64,000 nt of DNA from Fusarium oxysporum f. sp. lycopersici 4287 (GCF_000149955.1 NC_030999.1:1599606-1663605); one strand, 5' to 3'. Shown: positions 18,795 through 31,921, counted from the first letter of the stretch. The notes: a model not told the origin generated them from the letters alone. Translations and numbers: made by a program.

Positions 18795-20268
18795 AATAAA
18801 GGAAGTAATGTGTCCTTAGCATCTAGCTAGATGTGTTAGTTACAGTTAGGACCTATGGCTGACACTGAGAGCTTATAGTCATCACACAGAACTTAGATAT
18901 GGAAACTGGAAAGTGGGAAAACCCCGGCCAAAGCCTGTTGAGATAAATCACAAGATCAAAAGTGAAGAGGCCACTGAAGGGTCCTAAGCTGCCTGCACCT
19001 TGCGACAAAACCAAGCCCCCAAAGTTCCCTGACCTTCTAACGATCTTGGTTGTTAAGATGCCCCACTTCCTGCCCCGCTTCAACATCCCTTTGATTAGGT
19101 AGATAGTTGTTAATCGTACCAACAACCACCTCTATTTATACCAACAAATCTCAAAAGAGCTTAGCGCCGTCCCATAATAGCAATATTTCGCTCTGTGAGA
19201 ATCCAGACCCTGTGATTTTTAATGTTGTTATAGATCTGGTTTAATACATGTCGACATCTTACAGTGCCTGATATGTCGCTTGTACGGTTAGACTGCATAC
19301 GAAATATCGAGACAAAGGGCACAATATGCTTCAGGTCGCAACTCTTCTGCTTAACTAACTACTTGAATTTCCGCGGCAGGAATACCATCTTGCAAGGACT
19401 GATCGTCTTTGTGAGGGGCATGTCAATAGGGAGATCTAGAACTGGTGGATTGATCAGATGTTTGGCCTTTATCGAACGCCAATTGTCGCTAAGTCGCTAA
19501 GTAAGATAAAGATACGGGATCATCTGCCACCATTTGGTGAGATCATGAAGATAATTATACTCGCCTTGGCTCGCCTCTATCATTGGCCAGTGGATCAGAG
19601 GTAAACCTAGAATATGACTCTTTTGCCCCCTTCAAGGGGTATAAGTAGCTCCAATGCGTCCACCAAGACGATCCAGCTAAGCACGACAAAAGCCCAGAAT
19701 CTTAGGGGACAAGTAGCCTGTCATCGTCCTGTCCCGAAATCAAGCTCAGCAAGTCTTGGGCCCGACCACAGTAAATAACATAATCAATCTACTATACTTA
19801 AATAACACCGCATTAACTTATACTAGACTTGAATCCATCTAAATGGCTATCTAAATATGCTCGACTTAGTCATAGTCGACTCCACTGTATGCTCATGCAT
19901 TTGTTTGAAGGTTCCTTCGGGTCCTGGAGTATGTTGTCTCCTCTAGGGCCAGAAACTGGGATGATAAAAATACTTTATTTGATTAGTGTCACTTCACTAC
20001 GGTACAGTACATAATTAATTATATCCCTTTCTCTATAACTGGCAATATAGCTCACATATACAGTACCAACGCACTGATTAGTAAGTAAATTCTGTTTTTC
20101 TCTAACATAGTTATATTAAAAAGCTATATATATTTATGAAAGATCATCTAGGAGTAAAATAGGAACCTAATGAGGCAAGACTCTATGCAATACTCATCTA
20201 TATAACTTGTACAGTCACTACCTAACATTGTAAAATCTCTCCATAACGACTTCTGCCTCCAAAGCACT
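18795..20268. other. non-coding stretch
   Basis: No supportable gene. Sequence becomes AT-rich toward 20000-20200. Confidence 0.4.
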
Positions 20269-21321
20269 ATGGGCACTAGTAGCTGTATATTAATCTATTA
20301 CAAAGGAAAGTTTCGCGCCTGCCAAACTTATAGCTGGGACGGCGGTATCGGAGGCCAAGGGGCTTACATTTTTAAATTTTTATCCTCCCCTAAGAGGACC
20401 AAGGCGTTAAAGAAGGGGCTTAAGCATACTACATACATATCTATGGACCAATATGGAAGTGCGAAATGGGAGATGGAAAGATTGCTCCAGAAAGGAGATT
20501 TGCTTGACGACATTAGGACCTGGGAGTCATTTTGCACAGAATACACTTCCCATGAGCCATCAAGCTTGTACGAGGCGCATGATCATGTAGATGCCTGCTC
20601 TGGTCCAGCTGTCCTGAAGCTCATCTCAATCGCTACGGCTGAGAACCAAGTTACATTGGTCCACCCGGCATTTTTCTCCACTCCCACGGCTGAGAAAAAT
20701 CTTGAATTTGTCCACCCGCGATTTGCCCCGGAAAGCAATATTCATAATATTGATCTCGATGAGCTCAAGATTGAGAAGCTCGGTATCGATGACATCATTA
20801 TGAAAGACTTCGATATGGATGACTTCGATGTCGATGACTATGACTACGCTTATATGATAGACCTTGATAAAAGCACGTTGAAGGTGTATGAGTGGGCTTA
20901 CGACCCTGTTTGCAAATACACTTTTGGACAATTACAAAGCTTTACCGAGGCAGAGTTTATTGGACATTATAAAGAGGCCAAGCGCGAGAAGAACCCAGAC
21001 AATATGCCAAAATATAAAGTCATGCTCGCCGGCTCTTTATGCCATAACTCGCGTGTAAATAATTCTTTAGACCTAGATAAGAGGTTTGAAGTCTGTTCTG
21101 CATTTCACCAGAAGCCGACTCACTTAGTTTGTACGTCACGCCAGTTTCTCAGGAGGAAAGGGATAAAGGAGATTCGAGATGCAATGGAGAACCGCATACC
21201 GATATGCAAATATAGTTCATCAAATAATGAGTGGATGAACCTTGATAAGAAAAACAACATACTATGGCATCCGAAATATGGCTACATGAAGGAATGGATA
21301 CTTAGCAACGGCGAACTCTAA
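20269..21321 (+). CDS. fungal hypothetical protein with acidic Asp repeat, 350 aa
   Basis: A single exon with a clear ATG. The N-terminus, SSCILIYYKGKFRACQTYSWDG, resembles a recurrent fungal hypothetical family in which an ILVYYKGKY..DGY motif opens the protein; I know of no function for it. Residues about 165-205 form a strongly acidic tract of DxDD and DYDY steps. The C-terminal part is mixed charged, with several Cys and Trp. No signal peptide or membrane span. The frame is intact; the gene stands alone with more than 1 kb of empty sequence on each side. Likely a real lineage-specific gene. Confidence 0.65.
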   Translation: MGTSSCILIYYKGKFRACQTYSWDGGIGGQGAYIFKFLSSPKRTKALKKGLKHTTYISMDQYGSAKWEMERLLQKGDLLDDIRTWESFCTEYTSHEPSSLYEAHDHVDACSGPAVLKLISIATAENQVTLVHPAFFSTPTAEKNLEFVHPRFAPESNIHNIDLDELKIEKLGIDDIIMKDFDMDDFDVDDYDYAYMIDLDKSTLKVYEWAYDPVCKYTFGQLQSFTEAEFIGHYKEAKREKNPDNMPKYKVMLAGSLCHNSRVNNSLDLDKRFEVCSAFHQKPTHLVCTSRQFLRRKGIKEIRDAMENRIPICKYSSSNNEWMNLDKKNNILWHPKYGYMKEWILSNGEL

Positions 21322-22800
21322 TTATTACTCTTGGTATGTAATACTTTACTTGGATAGATTGGCAGCAAAGAGATAAAGCCTAGATTAACACGAAAATAAT
21401 ACCTGATAAAGTTAAAGCCAACCTCGTCCCTCTCTCCAAGCTGATGGTCAAGATGTAGAATAGTTCAGCCGAGTTACTCTGCTCTGCAGAATCCCGAGGC
21501 CCAGGTAATGAAGAAGCCAAGATTTTGACAACATACTTTGTCTCGCTCCCGAGCATACTGATGTGTCATCGAGGTATTGCTGCGAGAGACTTCGATCTTG
21601 CGTGGAGCGGTAGAGTCGTGAATCCACTTTCGACGCAACGCCACTCCCTACGCACCGACCTGATTCATCGTGACAGCTTCAATGCATTATATCTTTATCA
21701 ATTGATGACTAAGCTAAATGATAAATGTGATCTGCTTGAAGGATGAAGGAGCTCTGGGACATACCGCTGTTGGGGTCATGAACCTTGACGCAATATTTGT
21801 TGTTGCGTGTGAGGATGGGAAATACTAGTACGGAGGGAGCGTGTTGTCTACCTCGATGTACTCGTTAATGCGAAGTTGAGCTGCCACCCAGTCCTGGCCG
21901 GGGCTCGGTTGAGTGGATGCAGACACCATATTGTAATGGCCGCTCCTTAGGATTCCAATGCTATCTGAGAACTATTATGCAGCAAGAAGGCATTAAACTC
22001 TGCAACGTAGCTCGAAAACCGTGTATCTTTCGTTTTTTGGCCGTGAGTTTGCTCTGCATAACCTTTGCCTAGTAGCATACCCATTGGGTTTCCTTTGAAC
22101 AAAAGCTATTTGTTGGTTCGTCTGAGCTCATATAGCCGGTGAAGGATACGGCGCTCAGAGGACCGGTGATTTGCAGAATTAGGGTATTTCCCGAGCGCAG
22201 AATAAGAAATAGAGAGGCAGCGCTCCAGATATCTTTCATCGGAGAGGTGATCCACAGCCCGAGACTTTGTACCCAGGTACTATAGTTGGACTGACTGATT
22301 GGCGCATCCTCTCTTTTAAGCTCCTGGATGGTATAATCGACGCAGTTTGCTGTAGAAGCTATATTGAAGAAAATGATGCAGATGCTGGTTGGAAGAATGA
22401 TTTCACTTGTCCCCCATTACTCAATTTGGAACGCTTGCTGAATTTTAAATCCTTAAAAGTATCTCGTTGCGGCTGCTTCAAGTAGCAGAACACGACAAGC
22501 CTATGTGCTCTTGTGATCACGGCATCTAGAGTCCTTCTGACAACCCAACCAGAAAGACTCCTCATCCTGACCCGATATGAATGGCATGACAACCCCCCCC
22601 TCCATTCTCCGTCCCATTTCTAAGGCAATCTTTCTGTAACGCTTCTTGGTTAACTCGTGATTGACCGTTCCGGAGCCAAACCACCTCCGCACGCTCGTGC
22701 CTCGCGAACGGCCACAAGTCAGTGTTCCCTCCCTTCACCTTCGCTCTGCTCATACTCTCAACAGTTGTGTAAGAATGTCCGCAATCCTTCAGGGCCATAG
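21322..22800. other. non-coding stretch
   Basis: Only short, overlapping frames without domains (for example 22562-22798 minus). No gene supported. Confidence 0.4.
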
Positions 22801-23309
22801 CTATCTCCTCGTCCTTTCTGGCATAGTCGAAAACACGACAAAGACTCGCTTACTGCTCTCCTCCCCATCTGAAGATACTACTGTCTTGTAGAGCGCCAAC
22901 TCTACATCGACTATCTTAGATACAAATGTACCGCATGATCCACGGACTCTTAGCAGCAAGGTTAGAAGGCGCTTTCTCCAAGTCCGTGAGAGTTCGTATC
23001 CATCAGCACTAGAGCAAATCTTTTTTTCCGAACAGCTCGACAATGACGATCGAGAACCCCCGCCATCCCTCTTAAATACTGTAATGGTGTCTCCCATCTT
23101 GCTTGGTCCCGTCAGCTTTGGTTCCACTTTACAACACTTCTTCGAAGGTCATGCGAGTTAATGCTCACCTTGTTATGGCCGGCTTCACGGCCTTTCGATT
23201 CACAGAGGAAGACTTGTTCCCTACCAAGTTCGACGTACTGAGGCTCCTTGTCTCCTGTCTCATCCATGAATTGACTGGCGAGTCTCTGCAACTCACTGTG
23301 GCCCGGCAT
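22801..23309 (-). CDS. hypothetical protein, two exons, 145 aa
   Basis: Exon 1 runs 23309-23169 (ATG MPGHSELQRL..), exon 2 23097-22801. A 71-nt intron with GTGAGC donor, GCTGACG branch site and CAAG acceptor joins them in phase 0. The product is small, basic and Ser/Arg-rich in its middle, with no recognised domain, signal or membrane segment. The in-frame junction with good splice signals is the main support. It may be a spurious model; transcript evidence would decide. Confidence 0.35.
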
Positions 23310-24348
23310 TATGAGACAAATTAAAAAGAGATTGAACCCGTGCCATCCTATTATCGTAGGTGGAAGCGGACACGGTAGGATGAGATAACTTTAGACGACC
23401 TTATGTATTTAGGTCATCGAGACCATGGGTTTACAACCCTCCAAGGCACCCTATGTACTATGTACTTGAAAAATAGGATTCAGGCACAAATCGTCACCAT
23501 AACTTCAGTAGAAAATGCGCTTTGTCAAGGCTTCTCTTTCTTTTGGCCCGTATGGATAAGCAAAGTCTAGGAGGGAGGATTAGCGTGTGAAACTGGGGAA
23601 TAGATTGAGTCCCACCTGGCACCATCGGTGAGTGACTCATGGAGAGGGTGTTGGTTCCATTTTAGTGGAGTTTTGTAAGACAACTTTTAACATAAAATTC
23701 TCTCAGCATGTCTACTAGTGCTTATGTATTCCGTAATGCCACTCCTAATCCCCCCAAGAGGCCTTATCTTGATATTGTTCTCTACCTAAGGTATAGAGAC
23801 TTTTCTGATCTTATACTGCCCCATAAATGTGTCTACGGGATCTGGGAGTCTGTTCATTACTTTTCCAAATGCGAGTCGCTGACATTGTTCTGCCCTAGTG
23901 CGGATAGCATTTGTAACCTTCAATATGTGAGGCTAGTCTAACTCACCTTTAACCTACTCACTTTGGGGATGCATTTAAGGCCAAGAATAGACTATATATG
24001 GAGTGATTAACAGCGTAACGAAGAAAAGTCCTGTGCAGTAAAGATAGCCAATGCATGCTCAGCCTGACTCTTCGCCGGATATGGAAAAGCCTTCAGGCAA
24101 CAACGCGCTATCTTCCCAGCCGTAGGGGTATACACAAAATATAAGTGCCTCGTGTCCATTCAATCATCTCGCTACTAAGGTGATTTGCCATACCATAAGC
24201 TGTAGGCCTAGTGGTATGTCTACGGGTCTATCTATGACTCAACAGGAGATCTTTGTCGAGAACCTACTGGCCAAACTTTATGTATTGCACTAGAAACACC
24301 CGCCGAGCTTATAAACTACCATCTATCACTAGTCAAGTATCAAGTGAT
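23310..24348. other. non-coding stretch downstream of the chitinase
   Basis: Nothing supportable; one 77-codon plus frame at 23708-23941 lacks recognisable features. Confidence 0.4.
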
Positions 24349-25866
24349 TTAAGTATTTACACCTACAAAGCCTTTCTGCATGGCCTTGAGGTGGCTCCAA
24401 TCGTTACTGTCCTGCGCAAGAGCCCAGGCCATAACACTTTTGATACCATATGTATCGGCTAGAAACGAAATCTTTTTTTGGATGAGTTCTGGGGTTTCCC
24501 ACGACCAAAATATGCGTGTCTTGGCATCCCAATACCACTGCGCGCCCTTCTCTTCATCGGTGTACCCGTTCTTGAGAGCCTGGTGGAATGAGCTAGAAAT
24601 ATCAATACCATCACATTTGCCATAAGCGAAATGACAACCAGTGCCACAATGCGCTGGAGTTGAGCCACTGCAGCTTGTCAGTCACAATTTCAATCGTAAC
24701 CGCTATAGGTAGGTACTTACCACCACCCGGAGCCTCCGCAGCAGGATCCCTCAGCACACTTGAAGCTTGTGCCCGCACCGCAAGTATTATCGGGAGTGGT
24801 CGTCAGCTTGGCAGGTCGCTCAGCGAAGTTGGCTGCTTCAAATGTCATGGAGCCAGACTTTCCAGTATCACTGCCATCGTCGTCATCCTCGAGGAGCTCA
24901 GTAGGGCAACCTATAGGCTGATTACAGGTATAGCCATTCTTGGTAGTGAACCACTTAGCGTAAAAAGGGATGCCAACGACAAGCTTGGAGGCGGGAAAGC
25001 CGAGTGATATGTATTTCTTAATAGCAGATGCAGCACCTTCAATCGACACGTGGTGAGTGGTGTGATGGTCCCGGCGATTCATGAGATCGTAGGTCATAAC
25101 CTTTTATGATTAGCAGACTCGTTCAACTCTCACGTAGGTTTAATTTGAAGGGAGAGTGTACATTGACGAAATCAACAAACTCATTAATGCGAGGTGTTTC
25201 GCCAGACGTATATGCGATCATATCACGCTCTAGACCTGGAACCGCGATGGAAAGCTCCTTACTTCCGATGGAATTCTTTATTTCCTTTAAGAGCAGAGGG
25301 AAAGCCTTGATCTCGTTCCTTTTTTTGCAGTTCGGGACTTGCTTATAGTCTTGACCATTTCCACCAGGATATTCCCAGTCAATATCTGAAGAGGTTTGTC
25401 AGCCACTTTCGGGGACTCGTCGATCAGAATACACACCTACACAGTCAAAACCGAGCCTATCGACAGTGGAAGCAATATTTTTAGCGAATCTCTCGCGGCT
25501 CGAACTGGTCTTGACACCCTCGTCAAACCCAGAATTATCGCCCCAGCCACCGATAGATAAACAGACATTCAATTCGTGGTCAAAAAGTTGACGAACTTGT
25601 TTGATCGATTGGAATGGCTTGTACTTCCCTGCAGGCTGAGCCGCAAAAAGGGACGAGTTAGCAAACGACATCATGACGTGGGTCACAGCTCCAGTCAGGT
25701 TTTTTGGCGGCAACTCAGTAGTATGCCATCTGTTTAGCCATTAGTTTACAAGACCGTTCTTTACCAGGACTTGATGCACTTACTGGTCAAAGTAGAGAAT
25801 GTTTCGCGATATGGCTGCATTGGCAACGGCGGCAGCACCAAGGCTGAGGACCAAAGCGAGATGCAT
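24349..25866 (-). CDS. secreted GH18 chitinase with inserted hevein-type (CBM18) domain
   Basis: Five exons: 25866-25784, 25729-25437, 25385-25162, 25100-24721, 24667-24349. Introns are 54, 51, 61 and 53 nt with proper GT..AG ends; the sum is exactly 433 codons. Residues 1-17 are a signal peptide. The catalytic motif DxxDxDxE is D123-D126-D128-E130, assembled across intron 2, with E130 the expected acid catalyst. A 43-residue, eight-Cys hevein-like chitin-binding domain (about 307-350) sits inside the barrel, after the GIPFYAKW segment and before the final strands (..SVMAWALAQDSND). The enzyme would hydrolyse chitin outside the cell. All key residues are present and the gene looks functional. 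It is isolated among transposons; no partner genes. Confidence 0.9.
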
Positions 25867-26687
25867 GACAGGCGTGACTTAGGCACGTTGAAGGGGCAGA
25901 GTGCCCAAAGGGATAAAAGAAGGAAAAGTCGCGCTTATTAGTTTTGTGTGCTCTCAATGTACCGCCAAAAGCTCGGTTACAATGTTGGCCGTATTGCTTT
26001 CCAAAACACTCATACTGGTTATTTCAGGATCGGCAATGGTGATAGCTCTAATATCAGATTCTGCGGCGAAAATAAGCTATGCCAATAAGGACATTCTGCC
26101 AGTCCACCGTCGCCTGCAAGACTTCTTTGGTTTTCACGACTATGCTTACGTACGGCTTTGGCACCTGATAGGCTAGGTCGCAGCAGGCACCGTGGTGTTA
26201 TGCCATACTTCAAAAGAGCACGTACCAAGGAGCTCGGTAACCACTTCCACAATCGAGCGTGATCCTCAGTTACCAACATGTGAAATACAACGAGAATATT
26301 TGATCTCATCAGATCTGTACCTGACCGGGCTTTGGCTCTGTAGTGTGTACGCTACGCAATTCAAATCGCGTAGACAACCACGATGAGATACAACTTCCTC
26401 GCCAGCCTTTATCACGATCCAACAGAACTATTATTGACGACAGCCGACATTGGTTCCACAGATCATACCAGGGTCGCATGTATGTGAATGAATTAATGGC
26501 ATCTAATCACCACGCAACGTTACCTTGACCTGTGATCGCCAACGCCCAAACCTCGAGGCTGTTATGCAGCCTTGAGGCTAGCACCGATTGAGGCTACAAC
26601 CGACAGCTGAGGCAGGGTATAGAGCAGGAGAACTTGGCAATATACAGTTCCTGGAGGCATGACGAGGAAACAGTGCCCTTGATTTGT
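25867..26687. other. intergenic between chitinase and copia element
   Basis: Contains the chitinase promoter region. Short frames only. Confidence 0.4.
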
Positions 26688-26881
26688 TGTTGGAAAATCC
26701 GGGAATCCCCTTCCCTTCAGGATTCAGACTGTTAGTCTGAAAGTCCTAGATTTAAAGTTCAAAGTCCTAGATACAATCATCTAGAGATATAAACCCGAGA
26801 ATAACTCTCAGCTCAATAATGAACAACCAAGTTTCATAAAAATACATTTTCACCCAGCACTACTGCGCAATATAAACAACA
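26688..26881 (+). repeat. 5' LTR of the copia element
   Basis: 194 bp, TG..CA. Contains the inverted repeat CAGACT-GTT-AGTCTG also present, with a different loop, in the other LTR copies. Confidence 0.9.
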
Positions 26882-26893
26882 GGTTATGAGCCC
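26882..26893 (+). other. PBS complementary to initiator tRNA-Met anticodon arm
   Basis: GGTTATGAGCCC directly abuts the LTR. Its complement, GGGCUCAUAACC, is the conserved anticodon stem-loop of eukaryotic initiator tRNA-Met. Priming from a cleaved half-tRNA at this position is established for Drosophila copia and yeast Ty5. Confidence 0.8.
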
Positions 26894-26955
26894 GGGTTAG
26901 CAAACACCGGGTTTCTCTTCTGAATCAAAGAACCAAACTTTAACTTCAACTCAAG

Positions 26956-29900
26956 ATGACGTCACGACGAGCCCCACCTTCCACCATGCGAACTCGCAAC
27001 ACAATCAGAGTATCGCCTGCATCCGAATCGTCGCAACCTGGTGCTTCAGGTCAAGACCACACACCATCCTCAATGTATGACAGTACCACGGTCATCTCTG
27101 AAAAGAATACTCTTTTCCTTCCGCAAGAGCTCAAGCTAGGCGGCCCCTCCAATTGGGAGCAATATTGCCCAGCTCAGAAGGCCATTCTTCGGATCAATGG
27201 CCTCGAAGATGCTGTCTTTGGTGATTACCCTCCCGAGGAACAGCAGACTATGGATCAAAAGATCAGGGCGGCAAAAGCTGCCGTCTCCATCCGAGGTAAC
27301 TGCACTGGAGAAGCACTCAGTCAACTAGTCGGGATTGAGAATCCCCAGGAGATGTTCAACCTTCTCCAGGCCTATTGTATTGGCACGGGCCCAGTTCTTC
27401 TGCAGACAACACTTTACCAGTTCATCCGGATCAAAACAAGCTCTTACGAGACAATTCCACAATTTAATGTCGACTTTGAACGACTCGTCAAACTTCTCCT
27501 CGAGCAGAAAGAACCAATCTCAGATACCCTCAAAAAGGTTGTTTATCTGACTGCCTGCGAGAACGAGTACCCTGACTGGACTGCCAGACAGCGCGCTCTC
27601 CTACGCTCGGAGCATCCGCCAACACTACGATCAATGCAGCAAGATCTCATTGATGAAAACAGGTCATCAGATGATGATGACAGTCATGGTACTGCCTCCA
27701 CGTACTGGGCTCACAGTAAAAAGACTGGAAGGAAGGGCCCGGCCGCAAGAAAGCAAGAGGCAAGTGGCCGGAGGAGAGGATCTTCAAAGAACCAGCGAGC
27801 CGCGAACAAGTCTAGCCAGGAAACCAATCATCGAGTCGGCAAGAACAAGGAACATACCTGCACGAACTGCAAGAAGAGAGGACATCATGAAAATGATTGT
27901 TGGTTCGCCCATAAGGATAAGCGACCTGACTGGGCAGTCCGTCTCGCCAAGGAACTCATGGAGCATGATCTTCAACGGGACAACACCAAGAATCTCCATA
28001 TCAAGGAATCAAATCATATGACAGTCGAGCGATCTTTTCTGATCCTTGAAGACAGCGTCTCAGACGAGCTACCTATGGACAATACAGAGACGTGTAAGGT
28101 CTCCCTTGATAACATCTCTTCAACCGCAGAATGGCTGTTCGACACAGGTTCGTCAGTCCACATCTGCAACGACCAAAGCCTATTCACAGAACTGCAGCCT
28201 GCAACCCGAACGGTCCTCGTTACGGGCGGTGGGAAGGTGTACCCATTCGGTAAGGGGACAGTCAAAATTTGCTTCATAAACAAATGGGGTGAGCAGGTCA
28301 CAATTAACCTCAAAGACACGCTGTTCATCCCTGAGTTTCCGGTAAATGTCATGTCAGGACTCAGGCTATACAAGAACGGCGGCTGGATAGACGGGAACGA
28401 CATGTACGACCCAACAGGAGATGTCTTTGGTCTCCTCCGCATAGGAAGGGACGGTCTGTACGTGAACACTGAGGTCGGAAAGACTACTGTTTCAAACCAG
28501 GCCGTCTCGGAACTCCAGCCAGAACCATGCAATCATCACACTGCTTCATCAAACCAATGCCTGAATGTCGACCTTTGGCACCGAAGACTCGGCCATGTTA
28601 ACGCATATCAGGTGTCACAGACTGCCAAAATGACCAGAGGAATGTACTGTGACGGCCACCACGACCATCAGCCTTTCAATTACTGCCTCGCCTGCGACAT
28701 CGCAAAGGCCCTACGATGGACTCCGCGAAATAAACGGAAACGAGCCTCCAGGGCCGGGTTCATTCATGTTGACACCTTCAAAGTCAATCCACCGGGCATT
28801 AGAGGCGAACGATGGGGAATGATTGCCACAGATGACAGGCATAGAATGAGATGGGCCTACACGTTCACGAGGAAGGGGATGGCTTCGGAACTTCTAGGCC
28901 AGCTCATCTCCAAGATACGAACTCAGTATGGCATCCGAGTGTACGCAATCCAAATGGATGGCGGCTCTGAGCTCTATGGTGCGTCTCTCAAAAACCTCGA
29001 GTACACTCACGGCGTCAAGATCATCAAGACGACACCATATACTCCTGAATTTAACGGAGTTGCTGAGCGCTCTAACCGCATCATCTTTGACAAAGTCAGA
29101 GCAACCATGGAATCGGAAAGAATCCCGATAGAGCTCTGGCCATTGGTCCTGGAAGATATGGTGCGCAAGACAAACGTGACAGCCACCAGGGCAATTGATG
29201 GCCTCACTCCCATGGAAAGCTTTCTCAACGAGGCCTTCCCCGGACAAGACAACAAGCCGGATCTGTCCGGAGAACGAATCTGCGGCTCACAAGTCACGAT
29301 ACACATACCGCAGGAACGAAGATTGAGATCACACAAGTTTGGCCCAAGAGGAGAGGCTGGAATCTACCTATGCATGGAAGGTTCACAGATCTACACCTGC
29401 TGGGTGCCCTCTCGCAGGAAGGGACATCAGATCGTCCGTTCTGCAAATGTACAATTCTACGAAAAGGTTGGGGAGACAGAACTCCTGACCGAAACTGAGC
29501 ATGATGTTGAGCCGGAAATCCGCAAGAACGGAGCTCCCATCTCAAGCCGGCCACAGTCCGTCACGGAGCAGACAAAGACTCCAAGGCCACAAAGGTCTGA
29601 AGTGAACAATCTTCAGCATGCTGAGGTGCATAATCCTCAGCATGGACAGACGACAACATCCATGACATCAGCTAAGCTGCCCGATCTCCGAAAAGAGGTG
29701 ATCACTGAGCCCAAAACAATGACTGAAGCGCTTCAAGGTCCGCAAAGGGAGCATTGGCTCAGAGCAATACACAGTGAGCTGCGCAGTCTCCTCACGAAAG
29801 GAACTTGGCGCATGCTGGACCGCAACCAAGCTCACAATAGGCCACTTACCGTCAAATGGGTATTCAAGGTCAAGAAAAACGAGGACGGCAACCTCGACAA

Positions 29901-31445
29901 GTTCAAGGCGCGGCTGGTGGTCAGAGGCTTTGAACAACAGTTCGGCTTTGACTACAACCAGACCTTTGCCTCTGTTGCCAAAGCGGCGACTTGGAGAATC
30001 CTCCTCACCGTTGCTGCCTGTCTTGACTGGGAGATTGAGCAGATGGACGTGTCGACGGCGTTCCTGGAAGGGGACCTCGAGGAAGAAGTCTTCATCGAAA
30101 TGCCGGAAGGGCTTGTAGAGTATTTCGACCAACACCCAGAAGACCGTCCGCCAGGATTCTCAACCGAGAAGATCTGCAAACTGATCAAATCCCTCTATGG
30201 ACTCAAACAGGCGCCTCGGCAATGGCAAAAGAAGCTGAAGGAGGCCTTGGAATCCCTTGACTTTCGACAAGTAACGTCTGACACGGCCGTATATCACAAT
30301 CCCACAACGGGAGTGATCATCATCACATATGTGGATGACTTCCTCATCATGGGCAGCAACAAGGAAGCAATCCAAGGGTACAAAGCCCGCCTGGGAGAGA
30401 TCTTCACAATGACTGATCTCGGTCCCGCCAGCCATTTTCTTGGAGTAAGAATAACCCGAGACAGGAACTCAAGGCTGATCTACCTTTCCCAGGATGCATA
30501 TTTTACCAGAATACTGAAGAAATTCGGCTTAGAGGATTGTCGACCGGTCAAGACCCCGATGGAGCGAAATTCACTCTCGACACTGCAACCAAGAGACAAT
30601 GGCGACTCGGCTTCTCCAGAAGAACGAGAAGACTATAGCTCGAAAACCGGCTCGCTGATGTATGGAATGACCCAAACCAGACCCGATTTAGCTTTCCTAC
30701 TCTCGGTACTCTCAAGATACATGTCGAATCCATCACCAACACATTCACGAATGATCAAAAGAGGTCTCCGCTATCTACAGCAGACAAGAGACCACGGCCT
30801 GGTGCTTGGGGGCGTCAAGAAAGATCCTGAATCCGCTTGAGCATCACAGCTTGGGCCGACTCGGATTGGAAAGGCGACACTGTTACGGGAAGATCGACGT
30901 TTGGATGGCTTGTTCAACTTGAAGGATCTACAGTCTCATGGAGGGCCAAACGGCACGAAACAGTGGCACTATCGACTACCGAGGCTGAATATACAGCACT
31001 CTCCCAGTGTGCCAGAGAATTAGCCTGGACTAGGAACCTCTTCTCTGAACTGTTCCTTCCGCTACATATGCCTATCCCACTGAACGGCGATAATCAGGGT
31101 TCCCTAAAGCTATGCAGAAACCCTGAGCTTCACCAACGGACAAAGCACATTCCGTTAACCGAGCACCATATCCGAGAAGAAGTTGAAGCCGGGAATATTG
31201 ATGTACAATACGTCAGCACACATGAGCAGGTAGCAGACGGACTCACTAAACCATTGAACGCCGTCAGCCATGGCCACTTTCTAGAAGCAATTCGAGTCAG
31301 TGCATGTCCGATCGAGGAAGCAGGTCGTATTATTTGGAGTACTGAAGTCCACGATGACTCCTGTGCCCTGAAGACAAGGTGGATGGGGGCGTGTTGGAAA
31401 ATCCGGGGATCCCCCTTCCCTTCAGGATTCAGACTAACAGTCTGA
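26956..31445 (+). CDS. Ty1/copia Gag-Pol, broken between RT and RNase H
   Basis: Frame 1 (26956-30840, 1294 aa) carries Gag, a CCHC knuckle (CTNCKKRGHHENDC), aspartic protease (LFDTGSS), the HHCC pre-integrase domain (LWHRRLGH..CLAC), integrase core (HVDTF, QMDGGSE, FNGVAER) and RT with YVDD. It stops at 30838-30840. The protein continues in the next frame from 30837 to 31445 as RNase H (DSDWKGD, STTEAEY, KHIPLTEHHIREE), so a single T appears to be missing at 30837-30838. Otherwise domains are intact. In copia elements Gag and Pol are normally one frame; this break is a lesion, not a known recoding site. The frame ends within the 3' LTR. Confidence 0.9.
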
Positions 31446-31588
31446 AAGTCCTAGATTTAAAGTTTAAAGTCCTAGATGAAATCATTTAGAGATATAAACC
31501 TGAGAAGAACTCTCATCTCACTAATGAACAATCAAGTTATACAAAAATATATATTTTCACCTAGCACTACTGCGCAATATAAACAACA
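31392..31588 (+). repeat. 3' LTR of the copia element
   Basis: 197 bp, preceded by a purine-rich GGATGGGGGCG tract. Differs from its own 5' LTR by many substitutions but appears identical to 31955-32151. Confidence 0.9.
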
Positions 31589-31921
31589 TTGGTTGGTGCA
31601 CTCGCTTATTATATACGTTAGATGTAATGTTGAGAAATGTTTATCCCGCACGCTTATCATGTACGTTACTCTATAAGTTATATATATACGTATATTGAAG
31701 CTGTAGATATGAGTTTATTGGTTACCTTCTCACGATCAACGATAGTCTACCTCTTGCAAGACCATAGATCGCGCTTTGAAAAGTAGCCTTTTTTTTTTCA
31801 TATTTTATATTATTATATATGCTTAATGTCGTGGACTAATTGCTCTTAAAACCATCTGATAGTCCCGAATAAAATCAAATTCCTTCTAAGACCATACGAT
31901 TACGATAATAAGATTTTCATG
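31589..31921. other. AT-rich spacer between two copia 3' ends
   Basis: About 330 bp, AT-rich with TATATA runs and a poly-T tract; no gene seen. Confidence 0.5.

Larger units (their letters stand above)
26688..31588 (+). mobile_element. Ty1/copia LTR retrotransposon
   Basis: A 4.9-kb element with a 194-bp 5' LTR and 197-bp 3' LTR (both TGTTGGAAAATCC..AACAACA), a half-tRNA PBS, a long gag-pol frame and a G-rich tract before the 3' LTR. Pentamers just outside (TTTGT before, TTGGT after) match at 4 of 5 positions, compatible with a decayed target duplication. The two LTRs differ at roughly a tenth of positions, so the copy is old. A one-base frame break separates RT from RNase H. Confidence 0.95.

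Noticed and set aside
30837..30840. Possible programmed frameshift in the copia element
   Set aside because: No slippery heptamer or downstream structure is apparent, and copia elements do not recode between RT and RNase H; a one-base deletion is simpler.
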